A stretch of 64,000 nt of DNA from Methylococcus sp. Mc7 (GTDB lineage: Bacteria; Pseudomonadota; Gammaproteobacteria; Methylococcales; Methylococcaceae): the NCBI RefSeq assembly GCF_019285515.1, contig NZ_CP079095.1:1364001-1428000 (forward strand), read 5' to 3'. Below the pieces are notes generated by a model. The model was not told the origin of the DNA. It did not search any database and was given only the letters and a program-made list of their open reading frames with translations. The position numbers and the translations under genes are program-made. Of the stretch, positions 48,964-58,364 are shown piece after piece. Each line of letters opens with the position of its first letter. Positions within the stretch are counted from its first letter, which is position 1.

Positions 48964-49977
48964 GTGTTGGTCTTAGGCATCGAAACTTCCTGCGACGAAA
49001 CCGCCGTCGCGCTGTATGACTCGAACAAGGGGCTGCTGGGGCACCGGCTTTACAGCCAGGTCGACGTGCATGCGGAATACGGTGGGGTGGTGCCGGAAAT
49101 CGCATCGCGCGATCATTTGCGCAAGCTCCTGCCGCTGGTCCGCGAACTGCTGGCCGCCGGGGGCTTCCAGCGTACCGCGATCGGCGGGATCGCCTACACG
49201 GCCGGACCGGGCCTGATCGGGGCGCTCCTCGTCGGTGCCGCCGTGGCCCGCAGCCTCGCCTGGGCCTGGGACGTCCCCGCTGTCGCGGTCCATCACATGG
49301 AGGGCCATCTGCTCGCACCGCTACTGGAGCCGGAACCTCCCGAATTCCCCTTCGTCGCCCTCCTCGTTTCCGGCGGACATACCCTATTGGTGGAGGTGGG
49401 CGGGATCGGGGCCTACCGGGTGCTGGGCGAGTCGCTGGACGATGCGGCCGGCGAGGCTTTCGACAAAACCGCTAAGCTGCTTGGACTGGGCTATCCTGGC
49501 GGACCGGCTTTGGCCCGGCTGGCCGAAGAGGGACATGCCGGGCGGTTCCATTTTCCTCGCCCTATGACGGACAGGCCGGGCCTCGATTTCAGTTTCAGCG
49601 GTCTCAAGACCCATGCGTTGAACGCACTTGCCGCCCTGGAGGGGACGCAGCAGGATAAGGCGGACATCGCCTGTGCGTTCCAGGCGGCCGTCGTCGATAC
49701 GCTGGTGCTGAAATGCCGCAGGGCGCTGCGGGAAACGGGGTTGGGGCGCCTGGTCGTCGCGGGGGGCGTGAGTGCCAACCAGGTCATGCGAAAGAGCCTC
49801 CAGGCGATGGCCGAAAGCGAGCGCTGCCGGGTTTACTTTCCGCGGCCGGAATTCTGTACCGACAACGGGGCGATGATCGCCTTCGCCGGTTGCCGGCGTC
49901 TTCTGGCGGGGCAATTCGAACCGTCCGCGATCGAAGCCAGGGCGCGCTGGGCGATGGAGACGCTCACTGCCGTTTAG
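48964..49977 (+). CDS. tsaD: tRNA threonylcarbamoyltransferase TsaD
   Basis: Transfers threonylcarbamoyl to A37 of tRNAs reading ANN codons. 337 residues from GTG 48964 ([19 protein letters not shown]); no ATG fits the family start. Metal ligands in HMEGH (residues 111-115), plus [27 protein letters not shown] and the C-terminal CTDNGAMIA. Its end overlaps the convergent plsY by 14 bp. Confidence 0.97.
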   Translation: MLVLGIETSCDETAVALYDSNKGLLGHRLYSQVDVHAEYGGVVPEIASRDHLRKLLPLVRELLAAGGFQRTAIGGIAYTAGPGLIGALLVGAAVARSLAWAWDVPAVAVHHMEGHLLAPLLEPEPPEFPFVALLVSGGHTLLVEVGGIGAYRVLGESLDDAAGEAFDKTAKLLGLGYPGGPALARLAEEGHAGRFHFPRPMTDRPGLDFSFSGLKTHALNALAALEGTQQDKADIACAFQAAVVDTLVLKCRRALRETGLGRLVVAGGVSANQVMRKSLQAMAESERCRVYFPRPEFCTDNGAMIAFAGCRRLLAGQFEPSAIEARARWAMETLTAV

Positions 49978-50560
49978 CACCGAGCCGGGTTTCTTCGCCC
50001 TTGAGCAGGCGTTCGATATTGCCCTTGTGGCGATAGACGAGCAATGTCGACATGAACATCGTCGCGACCACCAGTTCGGCGGAGCCCAGCCAGAACCAGA
50101 CGTAAACCGGGGCCAGGACCGCGGCCGCCAGCGCGGAGAGGGAAGAGAAGCGGAAGAGGGCGGCCACGCCGAGCCAAGTCAAAAGCGCCATGACGCCCAC
50201 CGGCCAGGCGAACCCCAGCAGCACGCCCAGGGCGGTCGCCACCCCTTTCCCGCCCTTGAACTGGAAAAACACCGGATAGAGATGCCCGACGAATGCGGCG
50301 AAGCCTACGGCGGCCATCAGCGGCGGCGAAACCGTCATGCTCTTGGCGATGAGCAAGGGAATCAGCCCCTTGGAAGTGTCCCCGAGCAAAGTCAGGATCG
50401 CGGCGTGTTTGCCTCCCAGGCGCAGCACGTTGGTGGCGCCGGGATTCTTCGAGCCTTCCTGGCGCGGATCGGGCAGTCCAAGGGCGCGGCTGACGATGAT
50501 GGCGCTCGACACCGAGCCGAGCAGATAGGCAAAGGGGACCAGCAGCCATTCGATCAGCAT
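49964..50560 (-). CDS. plsY: Glycerol-3-phosphate acyltransferase PlsY
   Basis: 198 residues, multi-pass membrane protein. Motifs [35 protein letters not shown] and [13 protein letters not shown] are those of PlsY, which uses acyl phosphate to acylate glycerol 3-phosphate. Beside tsaD and folB, a common gammaproteobacterial neighbourhood. Confidence 0.96.
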   Translation of the reverse strand: MLIEWLLVPFAYLLGSVSSAIIVSRALGLPDPRQEGSKNPGATNVLRLGGKHAAILTLLGDTSKGLIPLLIAKSMTVSPPLMAAVGFAAFVGHLYPVFFQFKGGKGVATALGVLLGFAWPVGVMALLTWLGVAALFRFSSLSALAAAVLAPVYVWFWLGSAELVVATMFMSTLLVYRHKGNIERLLKGEETRLGAKRQ

Positions 50561-50638
50561 GAGCGCTCCGCAGTTGTCATGAATTTGAATTCTATGTTAC
50601 GAATGGCCGTCTTGAACGCGCGACCGACAGAGGCCGGA

Positions 50639-51004
50639 ATGGACATTATATTTCTGCGGGGCCTGCAGATCGAGACGATCATAGGCATCTACGACTGGGA
50701 ACGGGAGATCCGGCAGACCGTGGTGTTCGATCTCGAAATGGCGACCGACATCCGCAGGGCGGCTGAGACCGATGACATCTCCCATGCCCTCGACTACAAG
50801 GCGGTGTCGAAACGCCTCATCGAATTCGTCGAGAGCAGCCGGTTCTTCCTGGTGGAAACCCTGGCCGAGAAGGTCGCGGCCATTCTGCTGAACGAATTCC
50901 CGATTCCCTGGGTGCGCATCACCCTGAACAAGCGTGGCGCCATTCGCGGCGCCAGCGATGTCGGCGTCCTGATCGAGCGTGGGAAAAAGCCCGCCGATGC
51001 CTGA
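50639..51004 (+). CDS. folB: Dihydroneopterin aldolase
   Basis: Folate pathway: dihydroneopterin to 6-hydroxymethyl-dihydropterin. 121 residues from ATG 50639 (MDIIFLRGLQIETIIGIYDW; GAGG 6 bases upstream), with conserved catalytic ETLAEKVAAILL and ITLNKRGAI. Overlaps folK by 8 bp. In this organism the product also could feed tetrahydromethanopterin synthesis. Confidence 0.95.
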   Translation: MDIIFLRGLQIETIIGIYDWEREIRQTVVFDLEMATDIRRAAETDDISHALDYKAVSKRLIEFVESSRFFLVETLAEKVAAILLNEFPIPWVRITLNKRGAIRGASDVGVLIERGKKPADA

Positions 51005-51491
51005 GGTTTTCGTCAGCGTCGGCAGCAATGTCGACCGGGATCGGCATATCCCTTCCGCGCTCGCGGCACTGCAGGAGATTTTCGGGCCGCTGCGCGTTTC
51101 CAGCGTCTACGAAACGGCCGCCGTCGGCTTCGAGGGCGACCCTTTCTATAACCTCGTCGTGGGATTCGAAACGGCGCTGCCGCTCGCCGACGTCGCAAGC
51201 GCCCTGGCGCGGATCGAGGCGGATCACGGCCGCACCCGCGAGTCCAGGAAATTCAGCGCAAGGACGCTGGACCTCGACCTTCTGCTCTACGGCGATGCGG
51301 TCGTCTGCGAAGGCAAGCTCAGGCTTCCGCGCAAAGAGCTGACCGAATACGCCTTCATGCTCGAGCCGCTTGCGGAAATCGCGCCGGATTTGAAGCATCC
51401 GGTTCTGGGGTCGAGCTTTCGGGAGCTTTGGGAGCGTTACGACAAGACCAGCCTGCAACAGGCGCGCATCCGCCCGCCGTGGCGTTCCTAG
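50997..51491 (+). CDS. folK: 2-amino-4-hydroxy-6-hydroxymethyldihydropteridine pyrophosphokinase
   Basis: 164 residues, starting MPEVFVSVGSNVDRDRHIPS. HPPK signature RKFSARTLDLDLLLYGD. It adds pyrophosphate to hydroxymethyl-dihydropterin. Starts inside the folB end, so coupled; its own end overlaps the convergent pteridine reductase by 4 bp. Confidence 0.95.
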   Translation: MPEVFVSVGSNVDRDRHIPSALAALQEIFGPLRVSSVYETAAVGFEGDPFYNLVVGFETALPLADVASALARIEADHGRTRESRKFSARTLDLDLLLYGDAVVCEGKLRLPRKELTEYAFMLEPLAEIAPDLKHPVLGSSFRELWERYDKTSLQQARIRPPWRS

Positions 51492-52276
51492 CCGAACAGG
51501 CTGCGTCCGCCGTCCACCGCCAGCACCTGCCCCGTGACATAGGGGGCCTGGTCCAGGAAATAGGCGACGGCCTTTGCGATGTCCAGCGGGGTGCCGGGCC
51601 TTCCCATCGGTATGCGGTTCAGGATTTCAGCCTGCATTTTTGCATCGGCGCCCTGTTCGGGCCACAGAATCGCGCCCGGGGCGACAGCGTTCACGCGGAT
51701 GGCCGGCGCCAGCTCCTTGGCAAGCGACTTCGTCAGTGCCACCAGCCCCGCTTTGGCGATGCTGTATGCCGGATGGTTTTTGAGTGGCCTGTCGGCGTGG
51801 ATGTCCACGACGTTCACCACGCAGCCGCGGTTGGCCGACAGCCAGGGTATGGCGTGCTGGACCAGGAAAAACGGTGCGCGGAGATTGCTGCCCAGCAGCT
51901 CGTCCCACTGCTGCCCCGTCACCGATCCCATCGGCGTCGGATAGAACACCGAGGCGTTGTTGACCAGCGCATCGAGCCGGCCCCAGCGTCCCGCTGCCGT
52001 TTCCACCAGTGGGCCCAGGGCTTCGAATTCCAGCAGATCGGCCCCGATGGCCGTGGCAGAGTCGTTTCGGCGGCGATCGAGGCCTTCGCAAAGCATCAAG
52101 GCATCCGCTTCCGAGCGGTGGTAATGCACGATGACACGGTAACCCTGGTCGTGCAGGTGCACGGCAATGGCCGCGCCCACTCTTCGGGCCGCTCCCGTGA
52201 TCAGCGCCACCTTCCCCGCCGCCGGCTCGGCTGACGTCTTCATCGAATCGTCACCGTAGCGACCGCTTTCTGTCAT
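51488..52276 (-). CDS. Short-chain dehydrogenase, pteridine reductase type
   Basis: 262 residues. The motif TGAARRVGAAIA is the TGxxxRxG variant of pteridine reductases, and the catalytic YSIAKAGLVALTK is present. It likely reduces dihydro- or monapterin with NADPH (FolM-like). The start at 52276 could instead be ATG 52243. Convergent with folK and next to folB, which supports a pterin role. Confidence 0.85.
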   Translation of the reverse strand: MTESGRYGDDSMKTSAEPAAGKVALITGAARRVGAAIAVHLHDQGYRVIVHYHRSEADALMLCEGLDRRRNDSATAIGADLLEFEALGPLVETAAGRWGRLDALVNNASVFYPTPMGSVTGQQWDELLGSNLRAPFFLVQHAIPWLSANRGCVVNVVDIHADRPLKNHPAYSIAKAGLVALTKSLAKELAPAIRVNAVAPGAILWPEQGADAKMQAEILNRIPMGRPGTPLDIAKAVAYFLDQAPYVTGQVLAVDGGRSLFG

Positions 52277-52324
52277 GCTCGTTCTCTACCATGGGCGAAG
52301 CGTTCGTTTCCCCGGAGCGTTGCC

Positions 52325-52852
52325 ATGAAACTGATCCACGCGATTCACCGTTGCGACGTATTCATGTTCATCTGGTTCATGAACCGCAAGCACCTCGAAC
52401 TCTGCGCGCGGTGCAGCCGTTGGATTTCGCGCACCGGAGACGGTTTTCTCTATGCTTTGCTCGGCCTGTACTGGTTCGCCAGCGGCGGCGACTTGAATCT
52501 GGCCTTGCTGAAATCCGCCCTGCTGGCGTTCGCGATCGAGCGGCCGCTGTATTTCATCGTCAAGAACGGCTTGCGCCGCGACCGGCCCGCCGCGGCGATC
52601 CGGGACTACCGCAGCTTCATCATTCCGTCCGACCGGTTCAGCTTCCCTTCCGGCCACACCTCCGGCGCGTTCCTGATGGCGACGGTCGTCGCCAACGCTC
52701 ATCCCGCCTGGCTGCCGGCATTATACGGCTGGGCCGCCGCGGTGGGGTTGTCGCGCATCTTCCTGGGCGTTCACTTCCCTACCGACGTCCTCGTGGGGCT
52801 GGCCATGGGCACGACCGTCGCTTTCCTCAGTTTGGGAGTCTTTCTGACGTGA
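52325..52852 (+). CDS. PAP2 family phosphatase
   Basis: 175 residues, membrane protein. The three acid-phosphatase motifs are intact: KNGLRRDRP, FPSGHTSG and SRIFLGVHFPTD. Likely dephosphorylates a lipid pyrophosphate or phosphatidic acid. Its TGA overlaps the GTG start of the next gene, a glycosyltransferase, so they probably act together. Confidence 0.9.
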   Translation: MKLIHAIHRCDVFMFIWFMNRKHLELCARCSRWISRTGDGFLYALLGLYWFASGGDLNLALLKSALLAFAIERPLYFIVKNGLRRDRPAAAIRDYRSFIIPSDRFSFPSGHTSGAFLMATVVANAHPAWLPALYGWAAAVGLSRIFLGVHFPTDVLVGLAMGTTVAFLSLGVFLT

Positions 52853-53913
52853 GAATCTTTTACGGCGTCCAGGCCACGGGCAACGGACACATCACGCGGG
52901 CGCGGGTCCTGGCGCCCGCGCTCGAGGCGGCCGGGTTCGAGGTGACCTACCTGTTCACCGGCCGTCCCTGGGATCATTTGTTCGAAATGGAGGTTTTCGG
53001 CGACTACTTGTGGCGCAAGGGGCTGACGTTTTCGACCAAGGCCGGCCGGGTATCCTATCTGAAGACATCGGTTCACAATGACGTCGTCCGCTTCGTCCGC
53101 GACGTCAGGGCGCTGGATCTCTCCCATTACGACCTGATCATCACCGATTTCGAGCCGGTTACGGCCTGGGCGGCCAGGATGCAGAAGCGCGAAGTCATCG
53201 GCATCGGCCATCAGTACGCATTCGGCTATCCCATCCCCAAGACCGGGGACGACATTCTCGCGCGCACCGTGCTCAAGTATTTCGCCCCGGCCAGCGTCGG
53301 GCTGGGTCTGCACTGGCACCATTTCGACCAGCCGATCCTGCCGCCGATCATCGAAACGCCGCCGGAGCCGGAGGCGGTGCTCGAGCACAAGGTGCTAGTC
53401 TATCTCCCTTTCGAGGACATCCGCGAGATCGTGGCGCTACTGGAGCCCCTGCGCGAATACGAATTCCACGTCTACAGCCCGGCGGCCAGTCGGGACCGGC
53501 CCGAGCACATCCACATCAAGCAGTTGTCCCGCACCGGCTTCCAGCACGACCTGCGCGATTGCAGCTCCGTGATCTGCAACGCCGGCTTCGAGCTCGCGAG
53601 CGAGGCTTTGCAGATGGGCAAGAAGCTGCTGGTGAAGCCGCTGAGAGCGCAAATGGAGCAGCTTTCCAACGCCCTGGGGCTGGAACAGACGCAGCTCGGC
53701 GCGGTGATGCCGGAACTGGACCGGGCATCGGTGACGCATTGGCTCAAGAACGGCCACGCCGTCCGGGTCGTCTACCCCAACGTGGCGTCCCACATCGTCG
53801 GCTGGCTGAAAAGCGGGGACCGGCACATCGACCACGCCTGGGTCCGCAGCGTGTGGGACGAGGTCCGCTACGATTACGGGGCCGCCCCTGAGCGCCGGGC
53901 GAACGCCGCCTAG
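52849..53913 (+). CDS. Glycosyltransferase (MJ1255/VC2487-like family)
   Basis: 354 residues from GTG 52849. It begins MRIFYGVQATGNGHITRARV, a GT-B fold start for MurG-like enzymes, and has the sugar-nucleotide site near CNAGFELASEALQMGKKLLV. The four-base overlap with the PAP2 gene indicates a common lipid- or cell-envelope pathway. The sugar and acceptor are unknown. Its end overlaps the convergent cysQ by 4 bp. Confidence 0.88.
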   Translation: MRIFYGVQATGNGHITRARVLAPALEAAGFEVTYLFTGRPWDHLFEMEVFGDYLWRKGLTFSTKAGRVSYLKTSVHNDVVRFVRDVRALDLSHYDLIITDFEPVTAWAARMQKREVIGIGHQYAFGYPIPKTGDDILARTVLKYFAPASVGLGLHWHHFDQPILPPIIETPPEPEAVLEHKVLVYLPFEDIREIVALLEPLREYEFHVYSPAASRDRPEHIHIKQLSRTGFQHDLRDCSSVICNAGFELASEALQMGKKLLVKPLRAQMEQLSNALGLEQTQLGAVMPELDRASVTHWLKNGHAVRVVYPNVASHIVGWLKSGDRHIDHAWVRSVWDEVRYDYGAAPERRANAA

Positions 53914-54728
53914 CCTTCGATTCCTTGCGCGTAGTCGAGCCACGGACGGCTCTTGTCGCCGAAGACCAGGAAGTAAGGGTTCAACAGGCCGTCCCGCGCA
54001 TTGTATACGAGTGGGGCGCCCCTGATGTCGGTCACCGCGCCGCCGGCCTCGGTGACGATGCAATGCGCCGCCGCCGTGTCCCACTCGGAAGTCGGGCCGA
54101 TCCGCGGATACAGATCGGCGGTTCCCTCCGCCACCAGACAGAGCTTGAGCGAACTGCCCATCGGCCGCAATTCGCATTCTCCCAGCCGGGTCAGGTAAGT
54201 CTCCATTTCGGCGTTCACGTGCGACCGGCTGCCGACGACAACGGGGAGCTGCGGTGCCCTGGGCCGGGCCCGGATGCGCTGGGGCGTTTCCTCGCCGTGC
54301 TGGCGAAAGGCGCCGCAACTTTCGGCGGCGAAATACGTCAGTTCCAGGGCGGGGGCATGAACGACACCCAGGACAGGGGCGTGTTCATGGACCAGGGCGA
54401 TGTTCACCGTGAACTCTCCGTTTCTTTTCACGAATTCCTTGGTGCCGTCCAGCGGGTCGACCAGCCAGAGCGAGGACCAGTTTTTCCTGTCTTCGAACGC
54501 GGAAGCCGCGGACTCTTCCGAGAGCACCGGAAATTTGGGTCTGAGACGGCCCAGCCCGGCTACAATCAACTCGTGCGATGCCAGATCCGCCGCCGTCAAT
54601 GGCGATTGGTCGGATTTTTGCACGACGCTGAACTCCGAGCCGTAGATCGCGAGGATGGCCCGGCCCGCCTCCTTGGCCAGCGCGACCACGGATTCGAGCA
54701 GGCGGGAAGGCTCCTTCATCATGGGCAT
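53910..54728 (-). CDS. cysQ: 3'(2'),5'-bisphosphate nucleotidase
   Basis: Hydrolyses PAP to AMP in sulfate assimilation. 272 residues from ATG 54728; a GTG at 54752 and a second ATG at 54719 are alternatives. Inositol-monophosphatase-type metal motifs: VLSEES, LVDPLDGTKEFVKRNGEFTV and SEWDTAAAHCIVTEAGG. Confidence 0.93.
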   Translation of the reverse strand: MPMMKEPSRLLESVVALAKEAGRAILAIYGSEFSVVQKSDQSPLTAADLASHELIVAGLGRLRPKFPVLSEESAASAFEDRKNWSSLWLVDPLDGTKEFVKRNGEFTVNIALVHEHAPVLGVVHAPALELTYFAAESCGAFRQHGEETPQRIRARPRAPQLPVVVGSRSHVNAEMETYLTRLGECELRPMGSSLKLCLVAEGTADLYPRIGPTSEWDTAAAHCIVTEAGGAVTDIRGAPLVYNARDGLLNPYFLVFGDKSRPWLDYAQGIEG

Positions 54729-54793
54729 GGACTGATTTCCTTGGCTACTCACGGGGCTGGGCTTTCGACATATCTAGCGGGACATGGTAACCG

Positions 54794-55471
54794 ATGATTC
54801 CCTGGAAGCGCATGCGCAGCGTGTTTCTCGACATGGACGGCACGTTGCTGGATCTCAATTTCGATAACCACTTCTGGCTCGAATTCGTGCCCCTGCGCTA
54901 CGCCGAGCGCAACGGCCTGAGCCTGGCGGAAGCCAAAGCGGAGCTGATGCCGCGGTTCCGGGCAATGGAAGGCCGGCTGGAGTGGTATTGCCTGGATTAT
55001 TGGAGCCAGGCGCTGGGACTGGACATCCCGGCGATGAAAGCCGAAATCGCCGGATTGATCGCAGTGCTGCCCCATGTGACCGAGTTTCTCGATGCCGTAC
55101 GGTCGGCTGGCCTACGGCTGGTCCTGGTGACCAATGCCCATCCCAAGAGCCTGGGACTCAAGCTCGAGAAAACCGCCCTCCACGTGTTCTTCGACGCCAT
55201 CATCAGCTCGCATTCCATCGGTCTGCCGAAAGAAGACCCGCTGTTCTGGCGGCGCCTGCACGAGGTCGAGCCCTACGATCCCGAAGCGACCCTGCTGGTC
55301 GACGACAGCCTGCCGGTACTGCGTTCGGCCCGGCAAACGGGGCCCAAGCACCTCGTGGCCGTGCGCAAGGCGGACAGCAAACGGGCGGCGGCAGACATCG
55401 CCGAGTTTCCGGCCATAGACGATTTCCGGGCGATCGCGCCGGTGGGAACGGCTGCCGGAAACCCGCCGTGA
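54794..55471 (+). CDS. yrfG: GMP/IMP nucleotidase (YrfG-like HAD hydrolase)
   Basis: 225 residues. HAD motifs: FLDMDGTLLDLNFDNHFW (I), LVTNAHPKSL (II), GLPKEDPLFW (III) and LLVDDSLPVL (IV). The first motif with NFDNHFW is specific to YrfG, a GMP/IMP 5'-nucleotidase. Divergent from cysQ. Confidence 0.9.
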   Translation: MIPWKRMRSVFLDMDGTLLDLNFDNHFWLEFVPLRYAERNGLSLAEAKAELMPRFRAMEGRLEWYCLDYWSQALGLDIPAMKAEIAGLIAVLPHVTEFLDAVRSAGLRLVLVTNAHPKSLGLKLEKTALHVFFDAIISSHSIGLPKEDPLFWRRLHEVEPYDPEATLLVDDSLPVLRSARQTGPKHLVAVRKADSKRAAADIAEFPAIDDFRAIAPVGTAAGNPP

Positions 55472-55793
55472 GCGGAAGGATGCATTCCGGCGTCAAAACA
55501 TGGCTTGGAAGCCGGCGTTCAGACACCGACTATTACGCAACTGGATGCAGTTCAGGCACACGGGTATGTCGCCTTCGACGCCTAAGCTGTGCCCGTGATA
55601 CTGGTAGCTGGCGCCGACAAGCTTGTTGAGGACGTCGCCGCATTTTGTTTTGCGGCGTTTTCCTCTTCGGGGGGATGGACGCGCCGCGGCGGCCGTAAGC
55701 ACAGCGGTAAGACAGCAGTTGATCGTGAAGACGCGTTTCGTTCTTCTTTGAGCATCGCGAAGCTGAGCGAGGGCGGTATTCGGGCGGGGCGGG
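55472..55793. other. Gap without a convincing gene
   Basis: 322 bp between two converging genes. A minus-strand frame (55493-55702) ends with VCLNCIQLRNSRCLNAGFQA and a terminal Phe, which could be the remnant of an outer-membrane barrel C-terminus. I cannot support it as a gene. Confidence 0.35.
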
Positions 55794-56639
55794 CTATTTC
55801 TGACTGTCGCCTCCTCCCGTCATCATGGCTCCGCATGCCATTTCCATTTCGTGCTTTTGTGCGGTCGAACCGTCCTTTCCGAGCTCCTGGGGCTGGAGCG
55901 GGTTTTCGGCGGCGTTGGCTCCCATGGCGGTGCGCTTGTGCCCTTTCCAGACCATCGGCCCCAGCACCATGAGCGCGGACAGGAGGCCGATCGTAACCAG
56001 GCTGAAGGAGCCGAGTTGCGCCAGGATCAGCGGTCTGCGCAACTGGCATTTGCCCGCCGCGACGCCCTCCTTGTAGAAGAGGTAGGTGAACCAGATCAGG
56101 ATCAGCAGATTGGCCGTGGTGAAGACGGGCATGAAGATCAGGACATGGTCGGGAATCATCATGACGACCACCATGGCGCCGATGAAGAAGCCGTTGGTCG
56201 CACCCACCACCCCGCCGATCATGGTGCCGACCTGCATGCCGATGGTCATCCCGATCACCATCCCCATCATGTGGGAGGCATGGGCGTACATGTAGCTGCG
56301 GAGATAACCCAGGGTGGCGATCAGAGGCACGACGCCGAGATCGAGGTACATCATCCACCATCCGTAGCGGTCGAGAAACAGGGGGGCGTCGGCGAAATAG
56401 TTCCAGTAGACCAGTCCCTGCAGGGCCAGGATGGCGACGATGACCGTGACGACGTTCAGGCCGAGCCCCAAGAGCGGACCCAGCGAAAGCCCCGCGGGTG
56501 TCATTCCGGCGGCTGGAGCGGAAGCGCCCGGAACGGTCATGCCGGCGACCATCGTCTCGTCGGAATCGCCGCAGCACGAATCCTCGGCCGGCGGAGCAAG
56601 GGGTTGGCGCCCTCCCGTCCCTGCCGCGGACGGCTTCAT
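55794..56639 (-). CDS. Glycine- and methionine-rich membrane protein, unknown function
   Basis: 281 residues, family not recognised. A soluble N-terminus with SCCGDSDE (residues 21-28), then about six hydrophobic segments. The central pair is a glycine-zipper with many methionines (HASHMMGMVIGMTIGMQVG, then MIGGVVGATNGFFIGAMVVV). The C-terminal tail again has Met (HEMEMACGAMMTGGG). Met and Cys richness suggests metal, perhaps copper, handling, which would suit a methanotroph; that is inference. No ribosome site is seen before the ATG. Confidence 0.7.
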   Translation of the reverse strand: MKPSAAGTGGRQPLAPPAEDSCCGDSDETMVAGMTVPGASAPAAGMTPAGLSLGPLLGLGLNVVTVIVAILALQGLVYWNYFADAPLFLDRYGWWMMYLDLGVVPLIATLGYLRSYMYAHASHMMGMVIGMTIGMQVGTMIGGVVGATNGFFIGAMVVVMMIPDHVLIFMPVFTTANLLILIWFTYLFYKEGVAAGKCQLRRPLILAQLGSFSLVTIGLLSALMVLGPMVWKGHKRTAMGANAAENPLQPQELGKDGSTAQKHEMEMACGAMMTGGGDSQK

Positions 56640-56714
56640 GGGGAGGAACGGGGCGATTGCGTGATATGCCTCTCGCTTGGGCGATTTCGCCCGGCCGGCC
56701 AGAGGCGGTGCCGG

Positions 56715-57584
56715 TCAATGCCTGGTAGACGAAGGTGTGCTCTTGATTTCTTCCGAGAACAGCGCGCCGATATCGACGGGGTCGAACAGGTAGCGCTTGT
56801 TGCAGAAGTCGCAATCGACTTCCACGCGGCCCTTTTCCGCAAGTACGCCCTCCACATCCGCTTTGCCGAGGGCCAGCAGCATGTCTTCGATGCGTTGCCG
56901 GGAACAGGTGCAGCGGAATACCACGGGCTCGGCTTCGAACAAGCGTACCTTTTCTTCGTGATAAAGCCGGTAGAGCACGTCTTCGAACGGCAGGTGAAGC
57001 ATTTCGTGCTCCGTGATCGTGTCGGCCAGGGTGACCAGCCGCGTCCAGTCGTCCTCGGCGTGCGCCTGGGCCGGAAGGACCTGCAGGAACAGTCCGGCGG
57101 CCCGCTGTCCGTCCGCGAACAGCCAAAGCCGGGTCGCCAATTGTTCGGAATTGGCGAAATAGCTTTCCAGCGCCGAGGAGAGGCGCTGGCCTTCCAGCGC
57201 CACGACCCCCTGATAGGGTTCCGCCCCTTCGTTCTGGATGGTGAGAACCAGCCTGCCCTGGCCGAAAATTTCGCTCAATGCCCCTTCCGGCACCGGATCG
57301 CGCCAGTGGGCAAGGCCGCGTATCGTCTGCCGATGGGTCGCCTGGACCACCAGCGTGTGCAAGGGGCCCCGGCTCTGGATCTGGATGATCAATGCCCCTT
57401 TGAACTTGATGGTTCCGGACAGCAGCGTCACGGCGGCGAGCGCCTGGCCCAACTGACGGCTCACGTTCGGAGGATAGGTATGCCGCTGAAGCACGGCCTG
57501 CCAGCTCGCATCGAGGCGGACCAGTTCGCCGCGGATGCCCATGTCTTCGAACATGAAGCGCTGAAAGCTGTCGGAATTTTTCAT
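56715..57584 (-). CDS. hslO: Hsp33 redox-regulated chaperone
   Basis: 289 residues. The zinc-binding switch is intact: C225 and C227 in CTCSRQ, C258 and C261 in CDFC. Oxidation releases zinc and activates holdase function. Standard length; beside msrA, another oxidative-stress gene, transcribed divergently. Confidence 0.96.
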   Translation of the reverse strand: MKNSDSFQRFMFEDMGIRGELVRLDASWQAVLQRHTYPPNVSRQLGQALAAVTLLSGTIKFKGALIIQIQSRGPLHTLVVQATHRQTIRGLAHWRDPVPEGALSEIFGQGRLVLTIQNEGAEPYQGVVALEGQRLSSALESYFANSEQLATRLWLFADGQRAAGLFLQVLPAQAHAEDDWTRLVTLADTITEHEMLHLPFEDVLYRLYHEEKVRLFEAEPVVFRCTCSRQRIEDMLLALGKADVEGVLAEKGRVEVDCDFCNKRYLFDPVDIGALFSEEIKSTPSSTRH

Positions 57585-57661
57585 GATGCCCGCATTTTTC
57601 CGATTGAAAGGCCGGCATTATAGGGTTTTCATTTCCGTCTCATTCAACGCAGGAGTCCGTC

Positions 57662-58330
57662 ATGGGGTTCAAGTCAGCCAAGTCAGCACTGCCCGATCCT
57701 CGCGATGCCCTGCCGGGCCGCTCGACGCCGATGCGGGTGACCGAGACGCACTTCGTCCATGGCCGTCGGATCAAGCCGCCTTTTCCGTCGGGCTCGGCTT
57801 ACGCGTTTTTCGGCATGGGATGTTTCTGGGGAGCGGAGCGGCGGTTCTGGACCTTGCCCGGGGTCTACTCGACGGCGGTCGGGTACGCCGGAGGATTCAC
57901 CCCCAATCCCATCTACGAGGAGGTGTGTACCGGCAGGACGGGACATGCCGAGGTCGTCCTCGTCGTATTCGAGCCCGATGCGATCGGATTCGACACCCTG
58001 TTGCAGGTGTTCTGGACCTCTCACGATCCGACGCAGGGCATGCGCCAGGGCAATGATCTGGGGACGCAATACCGCTCCGTGATTTTCGCCTCCGCGCCGG
58101 AACAGCTCCAGTTGGCCCTGGCTTCACGCGAAGCCTACCAGCGGGCGCTTGAACGAGCCGGCCGCGGCGCCATTACTACGGAAATTCGAATGGCGCCTGA
58201 ATTTTATTATGCCGAAAGCTATCACCAGCAATATCTGGCGAGGAATCCGGACGGTTACTGCGGGCTGCGCGGCACGGGGATCGAGTGCCCGCCTTTTCGG
58301 ATTGAAGAACGACAAGCCGATCCGATATGA
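57662..58330 (+). CDS. msrA: Peptide methionine sulfoxide reductase MsrA
   Basis: 222 residues with an N-terminal extension typical of the longer E. coli-like form. Catalytic C54 in [10 protein letters not shown], with VGYAGG, GHAEVV and [19 protein letters not shown]; resolving cysteines near the end ([14 protein letters not shown]). Repairs oxidised methionine. Confidence 0.96.
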   Translation: MGFKSAKSALPDPRDALPGRSTPMRVTETHFVHGRRIKPPFPSGSAYAFFGMGCFWGAERRFWTLPGVYSTAVGYAGGFTPNPIYEEVCTGRTGHAEVVLVVFEPDAIGFDTLLQVFWTSHDPTQGMRQGNDLGTQYRSVIFASAPEQLQLALASREAYQRALERAGRGAITTEIRMAPEFYYAESYHQQYLARNPDGYCGLRGTGIECPPFRIEERQADPI

Positions 58331-58364
58331 TCCCAACCTCTTGTTTCGCCTCGATCCTTAAGCC

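Noticed and set aside
55582-57618. 678-codon minus-strand frame covering hslO and the membrane protein gene
   Set aside because: Composition is Arg/Pro-rich with no family; it is a shadow frame of GC-rich real genes.
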